Position numbers and translations under genes: made by a program. From contig CAYMUY010000016.1 in NCBI GenBank assembly GCA_964393825.1, positions 19,641 through 83,640 on the forward strand: a stretch of DNA of 64,000 bases, given 5' to 3'. Source of the DNA: PFJX01 sp964393825 (GTDB lineage Bacteria > Pseudomonadota > Gammaproteobacteria > Burkholderiales > Thiobacillaceae). Below, one piece after another: positions 34,068-46,065 of this stretch; position 1 is the first letter of the stretch; each line of letters opens with the position of its first letter. The notes below the pieces were generated by a model that had not been told where the DNA came from, did not search any database, and saw only the letters and a list, made by a program, of their open reading frames with translations.

Positions 34068-35143
34068 GTCGGATCGAACTTGCGCAAGGCGAGACCGCAG
34101 GCAACGAACAGCGCCGGCGCCTCGGAGGCGAGCTGACGAGCCTTGACCTGGCTGGATACCGCCATTTTCGCGAAGGGATTGGCAATCAGGGTGCTGGTCT
34201 GCATCTTGCCGTGCACCACGTCATCCAGCCCGGGAATGGCCGCGCAGCCGCCGGCCAGGAGAATGTGATCAACCGACTGATGCGAGGAGGCGGAAAAGAA
34301 CAATTGCATCGCGCGGCTGATCTCCAGCGCGACCGTATCAAGAAAGGGTTGCAGCACCTCGGACTCATAGCTGTCCGGCAGCAGGCCCTTGCGTTTGGCG
34401 TCCTCCGCCTCTTCCATGGGCAGGTCGAAGCGACGCGCGATCTCGCTGCTGAGGGTGTTGCCACCGAGGCTGTGCTCGCGCTGGTAGACCGGCTGGTTGT
34501 CGTGCAGCACATTGACATGGGTGGTGTTGGCGCCGATGTCAATGATGGCGACGGTCTGCCCCCGACCGTTGTCGGGCAGGTGGAAGGCCATCTGCTCGAA
34601 TGCGGTCAAGGTGGCGAAGGCGTCGACATCCATGATGACGCTCTTCAGGCCCACGGCTTCCGCCAGCGCCACCCGCTCCTCGACGCGGTCGCGCCGGGAA
34701 ACCACGACGAGGGCATCGTTTTCGCCAGGATTACGGGCGTTCGGCCCGAGCACCTGGTAATCGAGACTGACCTCATCGAGGGAGAAGGCCGCCATCTGGT
34801 TGGCTTCGGCGGTGACCTGGGTATCGATCTCCGCTTCGCTGGCCCCGGCGGGAAGCAGGATTTTCTTGGTGATGACCGCGGAAGCGGGCAACGCCAGCGC
34901 CACCTCGCGGGTCCTGCTGTCCAGCGCTTTCCAGCACTCCCGAAGGGCGGCCTCGACCAGATCGGGTTTCGCGATGGCGCCATCGGCGACCGCTTCCTTG
35001 GGAAGGTTCACGATGGCGTATCGCTCGACCCGGCGCATCTCCTTGCCGCTGCGGCCGAGCTCAAGCATTTTCACGGCCGATGAGCTAATATCGACCCCGA
35101 TCAGCGGGCGGTACCCTCGGCCTGGAAACGCGATTCTCAACAA
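34064..35143 (-). CDS. pilM: Type IV pilus actin-like ATPase PilM
   Basis: 359 residues with a TTG start at 35143; no closer ATG lies before the phosphate-binding motif LIGVDISSSAVKML, which must be kept. Actin-like ATPase with VAIIDIGANTTHVNV and ILLAGGCAAIPG. It binds the N-terminus of PilN. First gene of pilMNOPQ, divergent from PBP1A, the usual proteobacterial arrangement. Confidence 0.95.
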   Translation of the reverse strand: MLRIAFPGRGYRPLIGVDISSSAVKMLELGRSGKEMRRVERYAIVNLPKEAVADGAIAKPDLVEAALRECWKALDSRTREVALALPASAVITKKILLPAGASEAEIDTQVTAEANQMAAFSLDEVSLDYQVLGPNARNPGENDALVVVSRRDRVEERVALAEAVGLKSVIMDVDAFATLTAFEQMAFHLPDNGRGQTVAIIDIGANTTHVNVLHDNQPVYQREHSLGGNTLSSEIARRFDLPMEEAEDAKRKGLLPDSYESEVLQPFLDTVALEISRAMQLFFSASSHQSVDHILLAGGCAAIPGLDDVVHGKMQTSTLIANPFAKMAVSSQVKARQLASEAPALFVACGLALRKFDPT

Positions 35144-35272
35144 ATTCCCCTTTGCATACGCCCGGTTCGAGCGCTTATTTAATAAGATGCGCTAAATCCT
35201 AGCAACAACTTCATCATTTCGCACAAGTAATTTTCTGTCGCCCCTCACTCCACCCCTCATCCAGAGTTCGAC

Positions 35273-37674
<2,402 letters not shown>

Positions 37675-37675
<1 letters not shown>

Positions 37676-38238
37676 TGGCCACGTCGCGTGAAGTGCGTGC
37701 GCCGCAGGCGCGCGTTCTCGTCGCGGAATTGGCCGCGCGCCTCATGGCGGAGCACGGCCTGCGCGACTATGCCCTTGCCAAGCGCAAGGCAGCCCGGCAA
37801 CTCGGCCTGCCGGAAGGGGTCCGCATGCCCAGCAACGAGGAAGTCGATGCCGCGCTGGCCGAGCGGCAGGCCTTGTTCGAGCCCGAGGAACAGGCCAGCC
37901 TGCTCGCCGACCTGAGGGAACAGGCGCGAGACGTGATGCGCGTATTCGCCCGCTTCGAGCCGGTTCTGACCGGTGCCGTGGTTTCCGGCATCGTGTCCGA
38001 ACACAGCCTGATCGAACTCGAAATCGCCGACGATGCCAGCAAGGATTTCGAACAGTTCCTGGTCAACCGGGAGATCGGCTACAAGGTCCAGGACCGGGCC
38101 GGTCGCATGGCCTATCTGATCTACGCCGAACCGGCGGACGTCCAGGTACGCCTGGTCAGTCGGGAGTCCCGGCACGGGCATGTGCCGCGCCTGTCCCTGG
38201 AACGACTGGAAAAACTGATCGCCGAAACCGCCCCGTGA
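37675..38238 (+). CDS. Uncharacterised protein translationally coupled to PBP1A
   Basis: 187 residues, soluble and charged, no signal peptide. An N-terminal helical part (QARVLVAELAARLMAEHGLRDYALAKRKAARQLGLPEG) has the look of a substrate- or DNA-recognition helix bundle. A C-terminal part (FEPVLTGAVVSGIVSEHSLIELEIAD, DFEQFLVNREIGYKVQ) resembles a nucleotidyltransferase-like beta sheet. I do not recognise a named family and the GSxxR-type catalytic motif is absent. The TGATG overlap with mrcA ties its translation to PBP1A. Confidence 0.75.
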
Positions 38239-38347
38239 TCGCCCCGCCAGCGTCTACAATGCGCGCCGCAACACAGACATCGCGCCACCGCACGGGAGTA
38301 TGCAGGGTGCCAGACCATTCGCTAGAGGACGTTTGCCCGCCTAGTCC

Positions 38348-39733
38348 ATGATCCGCTTCTTTCGTCACTATATTTCGGTGAGCATGCTGCTGCTCATGGT
38401 GCTGGAATTCCTGGTGTTCTATTTCGCCAGCGACTTTTCCGCCGAGCGGCATGGTCAGACCCTGTTCACGGCGCGTCCGGATACGGTCGTCTACAAACCC
38501 TGGCTGTTCGCCGCCGTGCTGACGCTGCTCAGTTCCATGTTCGACCTCTACGGCTGGGCCTGGACCATCGGCCTGCGCAGCCTGTTCCTGCGCGTGGCCG
38601 GCTGCTTCGCGGTCAGCGGCCTGCTGCTCTACTCGGGTTCGCTGATCCTGCCCGAGGTCTTCGCCAGCAATGGTGAACTGCTCTCGGCCATGGTGATTTC
38701 CTGCCTGTCCATCATCCTGATGCGCTTGTTGTTCATCGAATGGGACAAGGTCGATCTGTTCAAGAGGCGAGTGCTGGTTCTGGGTACCGGCAGCCGCGCC
38801 GCCAAGATCGACGAACTTGCCAACCAGGGCCAGGCGCAAGGGCTCAACATCGTCGGCTACCTGCCGATGGGTTCCACGCACAACTATGTCCCGCACGACC
38901 GGATCCTGGCGGATACCAGCGGCATCGGCGAGGTGGTGGACCGGTTGGCCATCGACGAAATCGTTGTCGCCATCCGGGAGCGCCGCGGTGGCGGACTGCC
39001 GGTATCCGAACTGCTGGAATGCAAGCTGCGCGGCATCAGTGTGCTCGACCTGCCGGCCTTCTTCGAGCGCCAGACCGGGATACTGCCTCTGGAAGCGATC
39101 AATGCCAGCTGGATGATTTTTTCCGATGGATTCAGCCAGGGCGTCGGACGCGACCTGATCAAGCGCCTGTTCGACCTCATGGTCAGTGGTGCCTTCCTCC
39201 TGGTCACCCTGCCCATCATGCTGCTCACCGGTCTGCTGATCCGCCTGGAGAGTAGTGGACCGATGTTCTACACCCAGGTGCGCGTCGGCCAGTACGGCAA
39301 ACCCTTCACCATCTACAAGTTCCGCAGCATGTACACCGATGCGGAGAAGGATGGCCGTCCGGTCTGGGCCGCCCATAACGATGACCGCACCACCCGCATC
39401 GGGCGCCTGATCCGTCGCCTGCGCATCGACGAATTGCCACAGACCATCAATGTCTTCCTCGGCCAGATGAGCTTTGTCGGTCCTCGCCCGGAACGCCCCT
39501 ATTTCGTCGAGGAACTGGCCGCGCAGATCCCTTTCTTCCACGCCCGCCATAGCGTCAAGCCCGGCATCACCGGTTGGGCCCAGGTGAAGTTTCCCTATGG
39601 CGCGAGTGTCGAGGACGCCATGTCGAAGCTTCAGTACGACCTCTACTATGTGAAAAACCACAGCCTCTTTCTTGACCTCATGATCCTGCTCCAGACAGCC
39701 CAGGTCGTGGTCCTGGGCAAGGGAGTGCGCTGA
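38348..39733 (+). CDS. PEP-CTERM-associated undecaprenyl-phosphate sugar transferase (EpsB_2 type)
   Basis: 461 residues. Four or five N-terminal membrane helices, a central nucleotide-binding-like region (RRVLVLGTGSRAAKIDELA) and a C-terminal bacterial sugar transferase domain (KRLFDLMVSGAFLL, KFRSMYTDAEKDG, LRIDELPQTINVFLGQMSFVGPRPER). This is the layout of the exosortase-linked polyprenyl-P sugar-1-P transferases that start EPS repeat units. It leads a run of prsK and prsR with overlapping stops and starts. It is a second initiating transferase in addition to the WecA-like one at 3300. Confidence 0.92.
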   Translation: MIRFFRHYISVSMLLLMVLEFLVFYFASDFSAERHGQTLFTARPDTVVYKPWLFAAVLTLLSSMFDLYGWAWTIGLRSLFLRVAGCFAVSGLLLYSGSLILPEVFASNGELLSAMVISCLSIILMRLLFIEWDKVDLFKRRVLVLGTGSRAAKIDELANQGQAQGLNIVGYLPMGSTHNYVPHDRILADTSGIGEVVDRLAIDEIVVAIRERRGGGLPVSELLECKLRGISVLDLPAFFERQTGILPLEAINASWMIFSDGFSQGVGRDLIKRLFDLMVSGAFLLVTLPIMLLTGLLIRLESSGPMFYTQVRVGQYGKPFTIYKFRSMYTDAEKDGRPVWAAHNDDRTTRIGRLIRRLRIDELPQTINVFLGQMSFVGPRPERPYFVEELAAQIPFFHARHSVKPGITGWAQVKFPYGASVEDAMSKLQYDLYYVKNHSLFLDLMILLQTAQVVVLGKGVR

Positions 39734-41787
39734 TGCTGGTTGCCAGCGCGAGCTACGGCCTCGGCGCCGTGGCTTTCGCCTTGCTGGCCCTGGCCTGTCT
39801 GCGCTCAGTCAACACCGAGCTCCGCATGGCGCGGCCCGCGGCGATCACCAGCCTCTGGGCGCTGTTCGCGGCGGGTCAGGCCGGCTTCGGCGTCGGCATG
39901 GAAGTGGTGGCCCTGCTGGAAATGGCCCGGGACATGGCCTGGCTCTGGTTCCTCTGGCAGGGCGTGAAGCGGCTCAGCGCCGAGGACAGTCCGGACTCGC
40001 CCGGGCTCGCCGGATTGGGCCGGGGTCTGCTGTTGATCGGGGTCGCCGCCCTCGTGGCGCAGACCGTCGCCCTGTTCTGGCCGGGGAGGCTCACCAGCCT
40101 CCTGGCCTATGTGGTGATTCCCAACCTGATGGCCATCTTCGGCATGGTTCTGGTGGAGCAGTTCTATCGCAATGCCCGCCCGCAGGAGCGCTGGGGCATC
40201 AAGTTTCTTTCCCTGGCACTGGGCGGCCTGTTCGCCTTCGATTTCTATCTGTACTCGGAAGCTATGCTGTTCAGCGGGGTGTCGCCGGACACATGGTCCG
40301 CGCGTGGCGCCATCAACGCACTACTGGTGCCGTTCTTCTGGATTTCCCTGCGGCGGCGCCCAGACAACCGGCCGTTGTCCATTTCCCATCGCATGGCCTT
40401 CCACTCCGTGGCCCTGGTCGGCGCCGGCATCTACCTCATCCTCATGGCTGCGGCCGGCTACTACCTGCGCATCGTTGGCGGCGACTGGGGCACGCTGCTG
40501 CAGACCGTATTCCTGTTCGGCGCCATCGCCCTGCTACTGGTCACGGTCTTTTCCGGGCTGGCGCGCGCACGCTTGCGAGTCTTCCTGTCCAAGCATTTCT
40601 TCCACTATCGCTACGACTACCGGGAAGAGTGGCTGCGCTTCACCACCTTGCTGGCCGCCGGCACACCCGGTGCGCGGGTCTATGAGCGCAGCCTCGAGGC
40701 GATGGCGGGCCTTGCTGAAAGTCCCGCTGCCGCGCTCTGGCTGAAGCAGGAAGACGGCCACTTTCGCCGCACCGCCCACTGGAACTGGTCAGACCTGGAT
40801 GGGCAGTTCTCCAGCGACCACCCTTTCGCGGTGTTCCTGGCCACCAGCCATTGGGTGCTTGACCTTCACGAGTGCGAGGACCAACCGGAACTGCTCGGAG
40901 ATGCCGCGCCACCCGCCTGGCTGGCCGGCGATGCCCGCGCCTGGCTGGTGATCCCCCTGCTCTGGCACGAGAGCCTGATCGGCGTCATGGTGCTGGCGGA
41001 CTCCCTGGGCAAGGTCACCTTCGACTGGGAGGTCAGCGATCTGTTGAAAACCGCCGCGCGCCAGGCCAGCGCCCATATTGCCCAGGCGCGGGACGCGGAG
41101 GCCCTGACCGTGGCGCGCCAGTTCGAATCCTTCAACCGCGCCGCGGCCTTCGTGGTGCATGACATCAAGAACCTGGTCGCACAACTCTCCCTGCTGCTGG
41201 CCAACGCGGAACGGCACAAGCACAAACCGGAGTTCCAGGAAGACATGCTGGCGACCATCGAAAGCTCGGTCGCGCGGATGAACCGCATGCTGATCAAACT
41301 CCGCGACAAACCGGATGCCGCGAGCAGTAGCGAAGTGCCCCTGGCTGACTTGCTGGAAGAAGTCATCCGCTCCAAGAACGCGTTCAGTCTCAAACCCACA
41401 CTCCACATCCTGGCCCAGGGTGTCAACGTTCGCGCCGAGCGGGAAAAGCTCACGCGCGTGGTCGGCCACATCGTGCAAAACGCCATCGAAGCCACGCCGT
41501 ACACGGGAAAAGTGAGTGTTACACTCAAAGTGGATGATCACTGGGCGGAAATCGAGGTAGCGGATACCGGTGCCGGCATGGACGCGGTCTTTATTCGCGA
41601 ACGACTGTTTCAACCCTTCGATTCCACCAAGGGAACCGGCATGGGAATTGGTGCCTATGAATGCAAATCCTATGTCCAGGAACTGGGTGGCGACATCATG
41701 GTCGAGAGCCGCCCAGGAGAAGGCAGCCGGTTCACCTTGCGTTTCCCGTTACCCTCTCCAGCCATCAACCGACACCCTGAGACATGA
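39733..41787 (+). CDS. prsK: PEP-CTERM system sensor histidine kinase PrsK
   Basis: 684 residues. About eight N-terminal membrane helices (to about residue 275), a GAF-like region (about 300-450) and a kinase core with the phospho-acceptor H476 in VVHDIKNLVAQL. ATP-binding boxes follow: N-box HIVQNAIEATP, G1 VADTGAGMD, G2 GTGMGIGAYECKSYV. The family is known from exosortase genomes as the partner of PrsR. Stop and start overlap with its neighbours on both sides (TGATG and ATGA). Confidence 0.94.
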   Translation: MLVASASYGLGAVAFALLALACLRSVNTELRMARPAAITSLWALFAAGQAGFGVGMEVVALLEMARDMAWLWFLWQGVKRLSAEDSPDSPGLAGLGRGLLLIGVAALVAQTVALFWPGRLTSLLAYVVIPNLMAIFGMVLVEQFYRNARPQERWGIKFLSLALGGLFAFDFYLYSEAMLFSGVSPDTWSARGAINALLVPFFWISLRRRPDNRPLSISHRMAFHSVALVGAGIYLILMAAAGYYLRIVGGDWGTLLQTVFLFGAIALLLVTVFSGLARARLRVFLSKHFFHYRYDYREEWLRFTTLLAAGTPGARVYERSLEAMAGLAESPAAALWLKQEDGHFRRTAHWNWSDLDGQFSSDHPFAVFLATSHWVLDLHECEDQPELLGDAAPPAWLAGDARAWLVIPLLWHESLIGVMVLADSLGKVTFDWEVSDLLKTAARQASAHIAQARDAEALTVARQFESFNRAAAFVVHDIKNLVAQLSLLLANAERHKHKPEFQEDMLATIESSVARMNRMLIKLRDKPDAASSSEVPLADLLEEVIRSKNAFSLKPTLHILAQGVNVRAEREKLTRVVGHIVQNAIEATPYTGKVSVTLKVDDHWAEIEVADTGAGMDAVFIRERLFQPFDSTKGTGMGIGAYECKSYVQELGGDIMVESRPGEGSRFTLRFPLPSPAINRHPET

Positions 41788-43139
41788 GTGACAAGCCCGC
41801 GAAAATCCTGCTCGTAGAAGACGATGTTGGCCTGCAGAAACAAATCAAATGGAGTCTGGACGATTACGAGGTCCTGGTCGCCGCCGACCGGGAAGCGGCG
41901 CTCGTTCAGATCCGCCGCTTCGAACCCGCGGTGGTGCTGCTGGATCTCGGCTTGCCGCCGGACCCCGATGGAGCAACCGAAGGATTGGCCGCGCTACAGC
42001 AGATTCTGCAACTGAGCCCCACCACGAAGATCATCGTCGTCACCGGCAACCAGGATCGCGCCAATGCGGTGAAGGCCATCAGCCTCGGTGCATTCGATTT
42101 CTACAATAAACCCTTCGACGAACAGATCCTCAAGATCGTCATCGCCCGCGCCTTCCGCGTTTTCGCGCTGGAGCAGGAAAACCGCCAACTGACCGCGCGC
42201 GCTCGGTCAGAGCCGCTGCAGGGACTGCTCACCGGCGACCCGGCCATGCTCAAGGTCTGTCGCACCATCGAGAAAGTCGCGCCCAGCGATGCCTCGGTCC
42301 TGTTGCTCGGCGAATCAGGCACCGGCAAGGAAGTCCTGGCGCGTGGCCTCCACGAACTCTCGCCTCGCCTGAAGGAGCGCTTTGTCGCAATCAACTGCGC
42401 GGCCATCCCGGAAAACCTGCTCGAATCGGAGTTGTTCGGCTACGAGAAAGGGGCATTCACCGGCGCCGCCAAGCAGACCATCGGCAAGATCGAATACGCC
42501 AGCCATGGCACCTTGTTCCTCGATGAAATCGGTGACCTGCCGATGTCACTCCAGGCGAAGCTGCTGCGTTTCCTGCAGGAGCGGGTGATCGAACGCCTGG
42601 GCGGGCGAGGCGAGATCGCGGTGGATGTCCGTGTCGTCGCGGCCACCCACCAGAATCTCGAGGATCTGATCAAGGAAGGGCGTTTTCGCGAGGACCTGTA
42701 CTACCGTCTGGCCGAAATCGCCGTGCTCATCCCCCCCCTGCGTGAGCGCCAGGGCGACCTGTCGCTCCTGGCGCACGCCTTCCTCGAGCGCTTCGCCCAG
42801 ACCCAGGGGCGCGCCTTGCGCGGCTTTTCCCCGGAAGCGATCGAGTCGATCGAGACCCATGCCTGGCCGGGCAACGTGCGGGAAATGGAGAACACCATCA
42901 AGCGCGCGGTCATCATGTCCGATGGCCCCCATGTCTCGCAGGAAGATCTCGGCCTGGCCAGCTCGCCGGATCAGGAAAATGAGCCGCTCAACCTGCGCCA
43001 GGTGCGCGACGAAGCGGAACGCCGCGCCGTGCTCAAGGCAATGGGTCGCAGCAACGGCAATGTCGCCCATGCCGCCGAGATGCTCGGTATCAGCCGCCCC
43101 ACGCTTTACGACCTGATGAATCGGTTTGGCTTGAAGTAA
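41784..43139 (+). CDS. prsR: PEP-CTERM system response regulator PrsR, sigma-54 activator
   Basis: 451 residues. Receiver domain with phospho-acceptor D54 (VLLDLGLPP), an AAA+ sigma-54 interaction domain with Walker A GESGTGKE and the GAFTGA loop at residues 223-228, and a C-terminal Fis-type helix-turn-helix (NGNVAHAAEMLGISRPTLYDLM). It needs RpoN at target promoters and binds enhancers upstream. This window holds three strong sigma-54 promoters with a shared upstream motif, the likely targets. Confidence 0.96.
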   Translation: MSDKPAKILLVEDDVGLQKQIKWSLDDYEVLVAADREAALVQIRRFEPAVVLLDLGLPPDPDGATEGLAALQQILQLSPTTKIIVVTGNQDRANAVKAISLGAFDFYNKPFDEQILKIVIARAFRVFALEQENRQLTARARSEPLQGLLTGDPAMLKVCRTIEKVAPSDASVLLLGESGTGKEVLARGLHELSPRLKERFVAINCAAIPENLLESELFGYEKGAFTGAAKQTIGKIEYASHGTLFLDEIGDLPMSLQAKLLRFLQERVIERLGGRGEIAVDVRVVAATHQNLEDLIKEGRFREDLYYRLAEIAVLIPPLRERQGDLSLLAHAFLERFAQTQGRALRGFSPEAIESIETHAWPGNVREMENTIKRAVIMSDGPHVSQEDLGLASSPDQENEPLNLRQVRDEAERRAVLKAMGRSNGNVAHAAEMLGISRPTLYDLMNRFGLK

Positions 43140-43201
43140 ACCGAACACACGGCGATCATCGTGCCCACTACTTAAACCATTGCCCCAGGAAGGCCAACCC
43201 A

Positions 43202-46051
43202 ATGAGCAATCCACGCAGTCATACGAGTCGATCCAAACGGTCTTTCATGCGGCGTCTGGTAGAGAACAGGAAATTGCTCATCCCGGCTGCGCTGGTCATG
43301 TTCGCCGGCATCGGCGCCGGGGCATATCACCTGACCCGGGGCCATGCCAGCCCGGAAGAGCGCATCGCAAACGCGAAACAACTGGAACAGAGCGGCAACC
43401 GCGCGGGTGCCGTCATCGAGATCAAGAATGCCCTGCAACAACAGCCTGGCAATGCCGAAGCGAGATATCTGCTGGGACGCATCCACTACGCCAACAATGA
43501 TTACACCAACGCCGAAAAGGAACTCCGGCAGGCAGTGGACAAGGGCTACCAGGCGCCAGAGGCGGCCATCCTGCTGGCACGGACCATGTCGCTGTTGCGC
43601 CAACCGGACAAGCTGCTCAAGGAGATCAACGTCTTACCGGGGGCCAGCGCCGAAGCCAACGCCACGATCCTGGCGCTGCGCGCCCAGGCTCAGGCCCTGA
43701 CCGGGGATAGGGAAAACGCGGAAAAGAGCCTGCTCCAGGCCGATGAACTGGTCCCCGAGCACCCCGACACGCTGGCGGTACGGGCGGGCCAGGCCTACGC
43801 CGCCAAGGACGCGGAACAGGCGCTGAAGCTGGTGGACAAGGCCATCGCCAAGGCCAGCCAGCGCGTCGACCTGCTGCTCATGAAGGCCGATCTGTTTCGA
43901 GCCCTGCAGCGCCCCGAGGAAGCATTCGCCGCCTATGGCAAGGTCCTGGCGCGCGAGCCCGGCAATCTCCCGGCGCGGCTCGCCGTGGCACAGCACTATC
44001 TGGCGGCGTCCCAACTCGACAAGGCCCAGGCGGAACTCAAGACACTGAACACGTATGCGCCCAACAACCTCATGGGGCGCTACCTCGACGGTTTGATCGA
44101 TTTCCGGCTGAAACATCTCGACGCGGCGAACACCAAGCTTCAGGAAGTCCTGCGCAGCGCCCCGGATTTTGTTCCCGCCAACCTGCTGGTGGGGGCCATC
44201 GCCCTCAACCAGGGCAAGCGGGAAATTGCGATCACGCACCTCAACCGTGTACTGGAAGCCGCGCCCGACCACACTCTGGCTCGCAAGCTGCTGGCCACCG
44301 CGATGCTCGAGAGCGGCCAGGCGGAACGCGCTCGCGAATTGATTTCCAGCATCAAGAATGACAACAGCGATGTCCAGTTGCTGGCCCTGCAAGGCAACAT
44401 CGCCCTGCGCCAGGGCTCCTACCAGGAAGCCAGGCAGAAACTCGAAAAAGCGGCCGAACTGGCGCCTGGCAACACCGCGCTGATACGCGAGCTGGCGGCC
44501 AGTCGCATGGCCAGCGGCGATGAAAGCGGCGCGGTCGCGTCACTGACCGAACTGGCCGAGAAAGATACCTCGAACCAGCAGGCCGAGGTGATTCTGGTGA
44601 TGACGCACGCCAAGGCCAAGCGCTATGACGATGCCATCAAGGTGACCGATGAACTGGAGCGACGCCATCCCGGGTTGCCGTTGACCGAAAACCTGCGCGG
44701 CATCATTTTCCTGTTGCAGAAGGACGAGGCACAGGCGCGCCAACATTTTGCCAAGGCATTGGCGATCGACCCCGGCTATCTCCCCGCGGCCAGCAACCTG
44801 GCTCGACTCGACCTCATCAAGAAGGACGTCAAGTCAGCCCGCGCGCGCTTCCAGGGCGTCCTCGGGAAGGACCCGAAGAACGCGCGCGCCATGGTTTCCC
44901 TGGCACAAATCGCGGCTCTGGAGAAGAACGAGGCGGAATTCCTCAGGCAACTCGACCAGGCGAAGAAAGCCGCGCCCACCGATGTGGCCTCGCGGCAAAT
45001 GCTGGCACGCTACTGGCTAGGCAAGCGCGATGCTGAAAAAGCCCTTGTGGAAGCCCGTTCCGCGCTCGATGCGACCGGGCGGGTGGATTTCCTCGATCTG
45101 GTCGGGGCCGCCCAGCTGATGCAGAAGGACACGGCCAATGCGCTGGCGAGTTATCAGAAATGGGTCGTGGCCAGCCCCACCAACCCTCTCGCCCACTACC
45201 GGCTGGCGATGGTGCAACAGATCGCCAAGGACCATGACGGGGCGCTGAAGTCACTGGACAAGGCACTTGGGCTGCGCCCCGACTTTACCGATGCCAGCAT
45301 CCAGAAAGCCCTTCTGCTGGCACAGGCAGGCAAGCCGGATGAAGGGCTCAGGATCGCTCGCGCCGTGCAGACCCGCGCCCCCAAGGCAGCGGGCGGCTAT
45401 ATCGCCGAAGCGGAGATCCTGTTTGCCGCGAAAAAGTATATCGATGCGGGAAAACTGTTCCTCAAGGGGGCACAACTGGGCTCGCACGGGCAGGCCATGC
45501 TGCGCGCATATCAAGCCTTTGCCGCCGGCGGCCAGGCCGCAGAGGGAGAAAAGCAGCTCAATCAGTGGCTGAGCACGCATGCCGCGGATGTGCCCGTGCG
45601 TCACGCACTCGCGCAATCCCTGCTCAACAACAAGCGTCACCCCGAGGCGATCGCACAATACCAGCTGCTGGTTCGCGGCAACCCGAGCGACCTCGTCGCG
45701 CTCAACAACCTGGCCTGGCTGCTCGGCACGAGCAACCCCGCTGAAGCCATGCGGATGGCTGAGCAGGCCTACAAGGTCGCACCCAACAATGCCGCGGTGC
45801 TCGACACCCTGGGCTGGCTGCTGACACAGGCGGGCCAGCCTCAGCGCGGGCTTCCGCACCTTCGCGCGGCGGTCAAGCTGGTGCCGGAAAACCCGGAAAT
45901 TCGTTGGCATCTGGCGCTTGCCCTGGAAAAGGCAGGCGACAAACGTGGCGCCGTGGAGGAACTGGATCGCTTGCTGACCAGCCGAAACGACTTTCCGCAA
46001 GCAGAACAGGCCCGTGAAAAACTGCGGGAACTCCGCAGTTCGGCAAGGTAA
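43202..46051 (+). CDS. PrsT-like TPR protein, membrane-anchored paralogue
   Basis: 949 residues. A single N-terminal helix (LLIPAALVMFAGIGAGAYHL) without a lipobox, then about 20 tandem TPR units to the C-terminus. The opening ASPEERIANAKQLEQSGNRAG and the closing NNLAWLLG...ADTLGWLL-like repeats match the PEP-CTERM TPR family PrsT, whose members are usually lipoproteins; here a membrane anchor replaces the lipid. It lies 62 nt after prsR and 14 nt before a lipoprotein paralogue, so it is a tandem duplicate. Confidence 0.85.
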   Translation: MSNPRSHTSRSKRSFMRRLVENRKLLIPAALVMFAGIGAGAYHLTRGHASPEERIANAKQLEQSGNRAGAVIEIKNALQQQPGNAEARYLLGRIHYANNDYTNAEKELRQAVDKGYQAPEAAILLARTMSLLRQPDKLLKEINVLPGASAEANATILALRAQAQALTGDRENAEKSLLQADELVPEHPDTLAVRAGQAYAAKDAEQALKLVDKAIAKASQRVDLLLMKADLFRALQRPEEAFAAYGKVLAREPGNLPARLAVAQHYLAASQLDKAQAELKTLNTYAPNNLMGRYLDGLIDFRLKHLDAANTKLQEVLRSAPDFVPANLLVGAIALNQGKREIAITHLNRVLEAAPDHTLARKLLATAMLESGQAERARELISSIKNDNSDVQLLALQGNIALRQGSYQEARQKLEKAAELAPGNTALIRELAASRMASGDESGAVASLTELAEKDTSNQQAEVILVMTHAKAKRYDDAIKVTDELERRHPGLPLTENLRGIIFLLQKDEAQARQHFAKALAIDPGYLPAASNLARLDLIKKDVKSARARFQGVLGKDPKNARAMVSLAQIAALEKNEAEFLRQLDQAKKAAPTDVASRQMLARYWLGKRDAEKALVEARSALDATGRVDFLDLVGAAQLMQKDTANALASYQKWVVASPTNPLAHYRLAMVQQIAKDHDGALKSLDKALGLRPDFTDASIQKALLLAQAGKPDEGLRIARAVQTRAPKAAGGYIAEAEILFAAKKYIDAGKLFLKGAQLGSHGQAMLRAYQAFAAGGQAAEGEKQLNQWLSTHAADVPVRHALAQSLLNNKRHPEAIAQYQLLVRGNPSDLVALNNLAWLLGTSNPAEAMRMAEQAYKVAPNNAAVLDTLGWLLTQAGQPQRGLPHLRAAVKLVPENPEIRWHLALALEKAGDKRGAVEELDRLLTSRNDFPQAEQAREKLRELRSSAR

Positions 46052-46065
46052 CCCAAGGATCGAAG

